Below are positions 25,201 to 37,200 of a DNA stretch of 64,000 nt, piece after piece (position 1 is the stretch's first letter; each line of letters begins with the position of its first letter). Location: the NCBI GenBank assembly GCA_037975125.1, contig JAJQOW010000020.1, positions 930,001-994,000 on the forward strand, given 5' to 3'. The notes beneath the pieces were generated by a model. That model worked only from the letters and a program-made list of their open reading frames with translations, was not told the origin of the DNA and did not search any database. A program made the position numbers and the translations under genes. The DNA is from Latrodectus hesperus. Its lineage: Eukaryota; Arthropoda; Arachnida; Araneae; Theridiidae.

Positions 25201-28200
25201 CCCAAACATACTTGATGCTCAGTTTTATCGACCTATTGAAAGATTCAGTCAACATTGCCCAGCTTGAGTACAAAGCCTCAGGCATATTGCCACCATATCA
25301 ACAATCATAAAATCTTCAAGAAAACTGTCATAAGTGTTTATTTTTTTATTCAAGAAAATTTGAATAGTGCTGACATCTAGTATAAAATAAACTACAATCT
25401 CCAATTACATTAAAAATAGTGTAATACTGCCATCTGGTGTGTAAAATGAGAAATATTTTTCGGCCCATAAGAAAAAGATTGTCAGTTGAATGGTTAGCAC
25501 ATAGAAAATGGATTGTTCTTATCTTTTTTGTGTATTACTTTTGATCACTCTAGCTCAGAAATATCATGGGCATGAGAAATATGTGGCAAAAGCTCATTTC
25601 ATGAATTTGATTTGAATGAGAAGGAAGGGGTTGAAATCAGTGACATCTAGTGAAGCTAATTTGATTATTTTTAAGATATTATTTAATTATCAATGACAAT
25701 GGAGCTGCACACATTGTGGTTTAGAAATAAAGTCTGGGGGAAAATTCAAATGGTCAAACTGTCAGCTGAATGGTTAGCACATTGGCTTTTGATTTAAGTT
25801 TATTGATTTCCATTTCAGCATTGAGCTGTAATGCTTGCTAAAATCTCCATTTAATTAGCGCTTATGCTACAAAATAAACCATTGGGTGACAAACAAATCA
25901 AGCTTTTGAAACAAATAAAAAACTTAATCTTGTGTATAACTTCCTTATATTGAAAATATTTCAAAATTTCCAACAATAATAAAATATTTTAAACAAAGAT
26001 TTGATTATTTGCTAATTTGTCACAAGCAATTGATCTCAGTGATTTAAGTGGCAAAAATTTGTCTTAACCCCATCTTAATTTCTCAGAATGACATGTAGGA
26101 AGAATGCTTAGATTTATGCAGTGACTTAATAAAAACAATGGAATAAATGTTTAGTGTCAAGGAAAAAATATATTCTGTAATGTTACAAAATATTTATATT
26201 TATTTTGATATGTATTATCTTTTTGAGCTTTATGATTTCAGAGCTTTTTATATCTTTTTATATTATTAAGTTGCTATTCATTAATATTTTTGCAAATTTA
26301 TTGTAAAGATTGATAATCTTATTGACAAAACATGATGCTTAAAATGATCATTTCATTTACTGAATCAGAATTTTTCTGGGGGGAGGTTCTTAGTCATTTT
26401 AGTGACAAGTATTTAAATTTTCAATCAATCTATAAGTTATATTTGGTATTTGTCTCATTGTTTTGAATAGTACATTCCTTTTTAAAATGCGCCGAGCTGG
26501 CAGCTGAATGGTTTGCGCTCTTGCCTTCAGTTCAACAGTTCATGGGTTTGAATCCCACCTTACGCATGGATGTTTCTAGTGGTTCGGAATCCACTTTAAA
26601 CCATAGGTCCCGGTCTAATTAGCCCTTACGTGCAAAAAAATGACTGTTAAGCGACAAACAGACAAACCTTCTTAAAATGCAATTCATGTTTTCTTAGTCT
26701 TTCGCTGAGTTACTATCTGAATGATCCGTATTGTGATCTTTAGGTCAACAATACAGTTTGATTACCTTCTTTGGATGCTTTTACTGTGGCTTATCTTTCT
26801 CTTTTTAAACAATTGGTTCTTGCCAAATGAACTCTACAAAAAACACCAACAGTTGGAAAAGCTTAACAAAACCATCCTTTTTTTTCTTCTCCTCTTTCCC
26901 CCCTTTTATTGGATTTATATAACAAAAAATGCAATCTGTAAAATATTTCATGTTAAAATTTTTTGAAATATGGTAGAGAACTAGGATAAATTAATCTTAG
27001 AAATTTTTATATGTACTGTAATTCAAGCACAACTTTAACAGGTACATTTATTCTTAGAAAACATTAAGTTTTCCTGTATTTTTAGTGCCTTAATGATTCT
27101 TATCGCTTTTTGTATTTTTCAGGTATGTTAACAACAATAATATTTCTGAAATAGAAGATGATGCCTGGGACTCTGGAAGAAGACTATTTGAGTTGTAAGT
27201 AATTTAAAATTTATTTTAATCTAAAAAAAAAAAGGTTTTTTCCTATAATTATTATTTCTTTTTCTTACAGAGATATGTCTAATAACAGATTGCAAACTAT
27301 AACATCAAAGGCATTTGATAAGTTGTATTCATTGAAAAGGCTGATATTGAGTGATAATTTGATCACTTACATTGAAGAAGAATCTTTTCGCCCTTTAGGT
27401 GCTCTCCAATTCTTGTGAGTAGTGAAATTTAATGTATTTTCTTTGTGTTAGAAACTGTCATATAAAATGCTCTGTAATTTTTTTACTGAAATTCCATAAT
27501 TTTTATTAATGTACAAAATTTTTTTTTTATCAAGGATATTTCTCACTAAGTTTAAATTTGGGTCTTTTGTGGAAGGGATATTTTCCATTTATTCAATTGT
27601 TCTCCATTTATTTAGTGTGCCATCTTCTTTTATATGTATTATGCATTCTGAAATTATGATATTTAAGCAGGCTGTTCTTGTAATTTTTTTAATATGAAGT
27701 AAATAATATATCTATTTTTTTAATATGAAGTAAATAATAAGTATAATTATCAATTTTGTGAATGAAATAAAGCTGCCTTAGACCCAGTAACTTGAATGGG
27801 AACTTTTGCGTTATTAATGATCGTGTCATTTTTGAACTTTTTTTTAAAAAAAACTAGGGAAAATTTTACATTTTATTATTTAAGGGTTTTCACTAAGATT
27901 AAATAAAATACATATGTAAAATATTGATAAAGTGTGTAGGAAAACAATGAAAGCAATTTTAATAAATTGTAAAAATGCATATGCTTTTAAATAAACCAAA
28001 TGAAAGAAACATTTTTAAATCAAAATATATAAGAGAATTATATATTTTATTACAAGAAAATGTACAAATAGCTTTAAATTTATTTATTTACAAATCATAT
28101 CATTAAACTTAAATACTTGTCAATTTAACAGTTTGTTGTGTTTGAGAAGCATTTGGACTTATTTTTATTCATTGCACATTAATGAGTATATTAATAAAAT

Positions 28201-31200
28201 ATGAATTTTAATGACTGGATAATGATATATATATACTTTTTTCCATGTGCATCCTATGTACTGAATATTTCAGTTAGCTGTTTAGTGATTAGTGAACCAT
28301 AAATGATATGATTGATAAATTTTATAAGGAATACAGGGTGGTGCGCGGCAGACGGATGGATTTGAAAAGGCCATTGCTCGCTTCCTAACTGTTAGTACTG
28401 TTCGAAGGAGTCGTGGTTCGAAAGAGCGAGATCGGAAATTTTATCCCATATCCAGGTCAGTTCACAAGATGGAATGGTCAGTAGTGCAGCGTGTGTTTTG
28501 CAAGGAAGCATATTTTTCAACCGGCCGTTCGATTATCCGCGTGCAGAGCGCTTTCTGTTCGGAATTCCGCATCGCCCTTCACAGTCGAGTACCCAACCGG
28601 AACAGAATTCTTGCGTGGGTGAAAGTCTTTAGGGACACAGAAAATGTGTCCTCGATAAGGAGGGGCAATAGAAGAACTGTCTCAACCCCAGAAAACATCG
28701 AGCGAGTTCGAGCTGCGGTTGAGCAGTCTCCCAGGCGTTCCCTTCGTAAATAGGCTGGCACCCTTGAAATTTCAAGACGTTCCCTTCAAAGAATCGTCAA
28801 AGGACAACTCTATTTACACCTCTATAAGATGGTTGTAGCTCAAGAGTTAAAACCACTGGGTTATGAAGAACGTTAACGCAGTAGCGAAAATGCTTGCTGT
28901 GTTGCCTCCAGACTGTTGTTTTCTTCTCTGATGAGGCACATTTTCACTTCAGCGGTTGTGTAAATAAACAGAATATTTGCTACTGGAGTGGGACAAACCC
29001 TAGGGAGCTCCACCAGAGGCCCCTACACTCTGACAGAGTCGCAGTTTGGTGTGGTTTTTCAAGGGTGGGGATCATCAAGCCCTACTTTTTTGAAGAAAAT
29101 TATCGAGCGGCAACTGTGTCTTTTGTACGTTACCTCAATATGATCCAGACATTTATCTTGCCTGAACTGGAGCAGATGAACCTGGATGACATCTGGTTTC
29201 AGCAGGATGGGGCCACGCCTCATATGAAAAGAGTTGGTATGGATATTTTGCGTGAACGATTCCCTGAGAGCCTCATCTCCAAGCGAAGCGGTTTGCACTG
29301 GCCAGCGCGGTCTCCAGATTTGGCCCCCTGTGATTTTTTCTTGTGAGGCTACCTAAAATCCCTCGTCTACAACGACCATCCTAGGACCCTGGAAGCCTTA
29401 TAGGCAACATTCAGGCCAGCATCCAACAGGTTCCTGTAGAAATGCTGGAAAGAGTCCATGCAAATTTCAGGAAAAGGCTTAGGTAATGTGTAGAGTGTGA
29501 GGGCCGCAATATGGGCGATATTTTATTCAAAACTGTCTAAACTCTAATTTCCCTTGTCAGTATATATGAACAAAATTAAAAACATTGTTCTTTAATATTT
29601 TGTGTTTTATTGACTTTTGATATCCATCCGTCTGCTGTGTACTTGTACAATTTTTCTAATGTACTTAGTACAATTTTAAGTAATATTTAAAATTGCACAT
29701 TTTTAAGTAATTTCATTTTCTTTGTGCAATATGTATTTTGAAGTATTTCAAGTATTATCTGAATTTAAAAAACTTGTAGCTTTATGTATTGCTATTGTGT
29801 ATAATTGGGATTTAAGGATGGATTTGTGAATATTTTTCTTTTAGGGAACTTATGAACAATGAAGTTTCATGGACAATTGAAGATACTGGTAAAGTGTTTG
29901 CTGGTCTAGTCAGATTAAAATATTTGGGTTTAGCAAATAACAAGATTAAAGCTGTCGTGAAAAGAGCATTTAGTGACCTCACAAGACTAGAAGCTTTGAA
30001 CTTAACACACAACGAGATAACTACAATTGAACAGAATGCGTTCATGGGAATGTTACATCTGCAAGATATGTGAGTGTTTTTATTTGTTTATATAGGAATA
30101 ATTTTTTCGCAAATATCATCAAAAGCTTGTATTTTGTAAATTTCTGATAATGTAAAATGCATGGTAATATGCTGATAGCAATAATGTTTAAAATCCTAGT
30201 ATCAGCCAATTTAATTTCCTTGTAAATCATACTTAGTTGGCCATTAATTTCGCCTAAACTATCAATTAGGCATTTGTTATTTGAAGGAAATGGAATTTTT
30301 TCATTCTATGAGAAATACTATACCTTGGCACTGCAGCCCAAGTGGACCAAAGACTACAGTGCCCATATCTGTTTTCCTAACCGATGGTCCTAGGGCACAA
30401 AGCATGTCTCTCGATTTAGGCTGTTATACTAACCTTAAACCCTTTGTGCTTAGTTTTCAAGCACATTTCGTTCCCGGGTTATAGACCTACTTAAAAGGAT
30501 GAAAGGCTCTGCTGTATTTGCCCAATCCAAGGGTCAAAACTCAGACCCATGCTTTGCTCTCTTTTAAAATAATTACTTTTTACCAGTGTTCTTTTGATAG
30601 TATAAGCTCCTGAAATTTTACTGCATTTGATATCTAATCTACTTAATATATGAATCAAAAGACATTTAGAATCAATGATTGTTATTGAAATGTATATATA
30701 TATATATATTGAATACAGTAAATTTACCATTACTCTTGGTAAAACTTATATCCCACCTTGGGCATGGATGTTTGTAGTGGTTCGGAATCCACTTTAAACC
30801 GTAGGTCCTGGTCTAATTAGCCCTCGTGTGCAAAAAATGACCGTTGAGCGACAAACAAACCAAACTTGGTAAAACTTAATTACTTTAAGTTTGATATTCT
30901 GAGCTGAAATCAGTTATTTAGTTTCATATTTTGTATCCTCCTATGCTTTATTTTAATTTTAATTATTATGTCTTTTTATTCGCTGAATTCACAAACAAAT
31001 CATGGCCCTCTTATCCATAGCTTGAAGACTTGTTTATATTTTAAAAATGGTGATACTATATGTGCATGGTTATGTGTAGGCATATAAATAAGGGTTTCAA
31101 AAATGCGCTATTTGTGTGTTGATCCATTATATATTGTGCTTTTAATTTTTAATTATGTTTTCATTTTTATAACAAAGAAAACTGATGTTTTTATTAATGT

Positions 31201-34200
31201 AATTTGTCGTGAGTTTAGACTTTTGATTTGATTCTTCAGTATTGTATAAGAATTCTAAATTAATGAATATTTTAATATTTAATGTTATATTTATTAAGTT
31301 AAATTTTTGCTAAATGTGTACTGTCTCATTAATTTCTAAAAATATTGTTTTGCACAATTTTGGTTATTTTTTAGTACAATAATGCAATTTTATGTTTCTA
31401 GTTATATGAATACCTCTTCATTATTGTGTGACTGCAATCTAGCTTGGATCTCAAAATCATTCCCATATAAAGTACATGCTAAGTGTGGTTATCCTGATAG
31501 GCTCAGAGGTACTTCTGTCTTTGATGTGCCACCAACTCAAATGATTTGTGGTAAGTTTTATATCTTGATTTCATTTCTGTAATTTACATCTAAATGCATA
31601 CATTGATGATTCCACAAACTGAAATTATCATGAATACTCCTGAAGAATAAGATTTTAGTTGGCTAATTATTTAACTTGCAACTGTTTTTGTTAATGTACC
31701 ATGTGTTCAACATTTACTGATTTTTGAAAAAATTATAGCCTGTAATTAAATGGAGGCCTCATTTAGCCAGTACTGTTAATAATATTCTAAGATTGCAAAA
31801 ATTTAAAGCAAAAATGCTTATATTTTAATATATTTAGTTTAAAAAAAGTATTTTGCAGTTATCAACTAATGTTTAGAGTCTTAATATTGAATAGAGACAA
31901 ACTAATGTATGAAATGTTTATCTTTAGTTTTTATTGATTATTTACAGCTGATTAAAAATTTTAAAATTTACTGTATACACACAGTATTCCATAAGAGTTT
32001 CAACATCATTATTTATATAACATAAGAACTAGATGAAATTGAAAACAACTTGATGGTAAAAACTACTATTATGATGTTCTAGAATGCAAGTTTTTGTAGC
32101 TACGTTTCATGTATTAATTTTCAATGAAATGTTAATGTTGTCATTTGGATGAGCAAGTAAAATAACATTCTTTAAACTATTTTTTTAAATTTCAAAAATC
32201 TTCCAAGACTAAAGTAATAGTTGTTAAAAATAAAGAGTTTTATTGTCTTTCTTGTTTGGCCCTAGCCTATTATTCAAAAGCCAAAGACTTTCTGCAATGT
32301 AGTCAGATAAAAATTTAATTTATTAAAAGTAAAAAGTAATTAGTTTTAAATCAACATTTAATATTTTTACCTGTGATGTACAAAATATGACAAAACACTA
32401 TTAATTATCATTAATAATATGAATAATCCCACAAGTTTATTTTGATTTTATAAGGTGGAAAATTGAAAATGTTATTATTTTTTTTTTAAGATTAGATTAG
32501 ATTTTTAGCATTTGTGATAAATAATTATGACTTGTTTATTTTTACCAAAATCTCATTACTTGATGTCACCTTATAGTATTCTAACCTCAATCAAACAAAA
32601 TACTGGGTTATTAAAAAAGAATCATTCTTATGCATTTATATCAGAATATAATTTTGTTACAACGATGAGGTATTTAAGGAAAGAAAGTATCCAAAATTGA
32701 TGTCCCTATCATAATTGTTTAATTATGTGTGCTCCTTGAATAATGCAGCAGATGTCAAAGTGTTAGTTAGTTCTGTTCCCTTCTCACACATTACTCAGCT
32801 TGATTGTGAATGCAGTTGTGATGTAATTCCGCAACTCAAAAGGTTGAGTTGCGGAATTAATGGTGGTACGAATGTAATGGAATGTGAAAATGGTAAGTAA
32901 TGGTGGTACGAAGACTGTCTTTAACATATGTCCAAAGACAGAAGTTGATGGTGAAAAATGCATGATCGTTGGATGAATTGAATGGATATAAAAACAGTGC
33001 TTGTCATCCCACCCACATCGATCAATCCATTGTTGTCTGAGTTGTCAATTAAGGTAGTCACAAACTTCTTTTTGCTAATGTAGTGGAACTCCAATCTGCT
33101 GGTAAATGAAACTGTTAATATTATGTTTCAGTTGCGGAAACAACCATGATTGAAGCATGTGCGAATAGCGGAAGTACCCATCACGTTGTCAATATCAAAA
33201 ATGAAAGGTTTATACGCATTGTTACAAGAAAATGCACGAAAAAAATTGATTTTTGAAGAATCATGTTCCACTTTTTATCTTTATATGGGGAATTTATATG
33301 CCCCATATCTGTATGTTGTCTTGTTTGACCTTGCCAGTAAGATCAAATTTAAGCTTCATCACAGAAAACAAATTTGTATTCATAGTTTTTGTTCTCACAG
33401 GCCTGTTCTTACATTAACATCTTTTTTTTCCATATTCACCCAGCTTTAATACCTGCACCAGTAGCATATGATATGGCTTAAATCATAATATTTTTCTCAA
33501 AATTTTCCACTGAGTTGGTCGTGAAATGAGAAGTTTTTATTTCTTGGGACTACTGATGAAGTTCTCTGTTTCATCAGTAACTCTTGGTTGGCTATAAATT
33601 TTACCTTTACAGAAATAACTGGTTTCTTCTATATATCGATACCAGCACAGAATGCTTTGTTGCATTGGTGGTTTGTATTTGTATGCCTGCAAGAATGTTC
33701 TGTAAATGGTTATAAGTGATTCACAGTTTCAAAATTCTAGAAAACCAAACTGTCTGCTGCCCACTCACCATTTTGAATAGGATGTTTGTACAGCAAATAT
33801 GGCTGCCACACACACATTGCACAAATGCAGCATAAAACTGTAATTAATGGCCTCTTATTTGTGTTGTCATGGAGACATATATGTTTTCAAATTTGGATGT
33901 AGAAATGGATCAAAGTCTGATGATTCATTTGTAATAATCTTGTATTACAAAATAATCTCTTATGTATAATTTTTGTTGGAATGAGGAGGTAAGTTATCTT
34001 GTTTGGAGAATGAAATTCTTCAGAGGTAAAATTTTTATGTGACAAGACTATTCAGAATAGAGGTGATTTAAATTTACAAAAGCATTCTTTTGAAGGTTTT
34101 CAAGTACTGTTGCCTGTAAAATTACTAGTTGTTTCTTGTATGTTAAAAAAATTCCTAGAAGTATTTTGTAAATCAGTTCTTTTCATATTATTTCTTATTA

Positions 34201-37200
34201 CTGAAATGAACCTAAAATTTATTTTATAAGTGGTTTATCTAAGTAAAACATGTTTTCTTTATTTAATATTTGCATGTATAATCTTTCATCATTGCATGAA
34301 ATTTCTTTGATTGAAATTAAAAGAAAAATTGCTACTTTCTCAATTGCATGAAATTGAAAAAGTATATCAACTTTCTTTTTCTGAGTAATGTGTTTCTTCC
34401 TAATCTATTTAATGTCCCATTAACTATTCCAGAGAGTTCTCCTAAACCTGTTATAATGAAAGAGCCAATGGAAAAGAAGACTCTGAAAGGAGAGAATGTT
34501 ACTTTGGAATGCCAGTCGAAAAGCACCAGCAGCTCTGGTATCAAAATTCATTGGAGGAAAGATGGGAAAGTAAGCAAATGGCACTTCTAAAATTTGTCTT
34601 TTTGATTGCTTATAGATTTTCCCTTCATTTTAAATGTTAAGGTACAACATGATTTACTGATTATAAAACTCAATTTCAAAGAAAAAAATAAGAAGTGAGA
34701 AATAACAGTTGATAAGTAAAATATACTTCAATGGAATTATTGACAGTTATTTATGTTACATGATACAAAATTTAAAAAACTTTGTATGGGCATTTATAAT
34801 AAAATTTTAAAATATCAAAAACTAACTTGTGTTCTTTAACCAAATTTGATGTTATCATTTACATTAAATAAATTTAACTACATAGAGATAAAATATTCAG
34901 TTATTTACTAAAAGTAATAAATATTTAAAAATGAACATTTCAAACAATCACTTCAAAATTCATAAATGAAGTTGGAAAAAAATTTGCGATTTTAAAATTA
35001 ATATTTATGGGAGTTCTTTTTTAGTACATTTAATGTTTTTGTAAGTTGCTGTAAACAAATATTTTTTCTCATTGATTACTCACCCTCACTTCTTCCTATT
35101 TCAAATTTAAAAGTTACTTTAAAAATGAAAAATAAAATTATTTTATTTCTAAAAAATTTCACTGTTCCTTGAAATAATCTTTAGCATTGTATTAAAATGA
35201 AAAAAATATTACATTATGTTAAAGTATAAAGAATATTGTAATGCAATGCTAAAGCTTTAAAAAAATTATTTTATTAATAAAATTGTGTTTCTTCGAACAT
35301 TTTTTAAAAATTTTATTCTTTAGAAGTAGATGTGGACGAAAATTTTTTTTTGATTTCTTGTTTTCAGTTTTTAGAAAATATAATTTAAAACTGTCTTAAC
35401 TTTATTTCTTTTATTGGGTGAGAAAGTTTCAAATGACTTTTCTTATATTGCAGTTATTGAGCAATGATCGCCACCCTACCAGAAACTTTGATATCACACA
35501 GGGAAATTACACGATCTTTACCAGCATTCTGAATCTCAGGAACATTCAGGATGAAGATGAAGGGCGCTATCAATGTGTCATTTCCAATAAATATGGCTCT
35601 GTTTACTCTGGCAAAGCTCGTATAACTGTCCATGGTAATAATTATATGCTAAAATATTCTAATTATTTGAGGCACTGAAATTAGTTGAACTTGTACTCAC
35701 CGGTGTCTGTAAATGAATGTAGTTTTTGTGTTAATAGTAATTTTTTAGAATTTCAATTTTTTTTATTAGTTAAATTTATTTTCTATAGCTTTCTATTCAT
35801 TAATGAGAGCATTTTGGAAAAATTTTAAGACTCTCTGTATCTTTTTAGAATATCCTGCAAAACTCATTATTATTTGAAAAACAGAATTTGCATTCTTTTA
35901 ATCAATATAATAAATAATTTTAACAGTATTTTTAAATACTAAATATAAAATAATATATTTGCTTTTATAATTTATATTATAGATATTGATTAAAATTTGT
36001 TTTATTATTAAATTGTTTGTAATAAGTGTTATTAAGAATATTTTGCTCTTTCCCAGTTTTCCCTGTGTTCACAAAAACTCCCTCTGACATTGCCATTAAA
36101 AGTGGGAGTACCGCAAGACTTGAGTGCGGAGCAAAAGGTCAACCACGACCGGAAATAGTATGGCGAAAAGATGGCGGTGGGGAACAATTTCCTGCTGCCA
36201 GAGAACGTCGTATGCATGTCATGCCCACTGATGATGTCTTTTTCATTGTTGGAGTGAAACCAAGTGATACTGGCCTTTACAGTTGTACTGCTTCAAATGT
36301 AGCTGGCACAATCGTAGCAAATGTTACACTCACTGTACTAGGTAATCTCATCCTGCTCTTTTTGCACTGTAAAGCTTCCTCAAGATAATTTTGTAGTGAC
36401 AATCACTTAAAAATTAGATAGCATAAGTGTTTCTTAAAAATACATTTTAAATCATCCAAATTGAATTGTGTTATTCAAAGCATCTATTTAATTTGCTTTT
36501 AACATGGAATATCAAAATTGTTTCTTAGTTTGTAAATTTGTTTTTCTTATTCATGCAAAATAAACAATAAAAAATTGGTATACTTTTATATTATTACTCT
36601 GCTGATAAATGATCTGTGTAATTAGTAGAACTCCAATTATCAGAATTAATTGGGACCAAACCCCATTTGAATTATCAAATATTCAGATAATTGCATTTTT
36701 TGTAAAAAGTTTTGTTTTAATCAATTATTGTTCATTGAAAATTGGAAAAAATTACATATTATTAAAGAAAAATATCTTTAAATCAATTAAATGAGAATGA
36801 TACATTTTTACATGTTAAGGTATTTACAAGTGCTGTACATAAATACAGTAAATGTGTACCGTATTGTAAATGAAAGTCATTGCTTGCTGAACATTTCAGT
36901 CAGAGTAAGTTGCTTCACTGCATCATCTGTTTTTGAATAGCCAAGCAGTGCATCTGCTGAACAGTGAGAACTTGCATGTGGCTGTGCTGCTTGAGCTGAC
37001 ACTATCCATTTCAAAGCCTGCAAATGCTTCCTTAGCTGATGGTCTACTTGTCTGTTTCTACTTGGACATTAGGGTCAAATTTTTCCTGAACACTTTCTAT
37101 AAGTTTATTTCAGTTGCAATTTGAGAGTCTTAATTGTAATCCATTTTCCAATATCTTCAGCACTGAATATCCAGGAATTTTCAAAATAATGCTTTTGAAT

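Larger units (their letters stand above)
24818..27122 (+). other. LRIG intron with clustered SINE sequence
   Basis: A 2.3 kb intron containing the second copy of the dispersed repeat (25350-25680), a diverged SINE (25755-25905), a complete SINE (26491-26671) and a SINE-head-like stretch (26703-26765). The remainder is plain AT-rich intron. Confidence 0.65.
27415..29844 (+). other. LRIG intron hosting a mariner element
   Basis: A 2.4 kb intron. Besides the mariner at 28334-29645 it holds a short duplication of TTTTTTTAATATGAAGTAAA (27684 and 27715) and otherwise plain AT-rich sequence. Confidence 0.7.
31551..34432 (+). other. LRIG intron with an antisense transposase relic
   Basis: A 2.9 kb intron between the LRRCT and Ig1 exons. 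31.6-32.7 kb and 33.8-34.4 kb show only AT-rich sequence. Confidence 0.65.

Noticed and set aside
26491..26565. tRNA gene
   Set aside because: A and B boxes are present, but no cloverleaf can be formed that I can see, and the sequence continues into a SINE body with target duplications.
30281..30484. 67-codon ORF after LRIG exon j
   Set aside because: It sits in unassigned repeat-like sequence, lacks flanking splice sites fitting LRIG, and matches no domain that I know.
32715..33449. Plus-strand ORFs between LRIG exons k and l as extra exons
   Set aside because: Exons k and l join perfectly in phase and match the conserved LRRCT-Ig1 linker. The region reads as transposase on the other strand.
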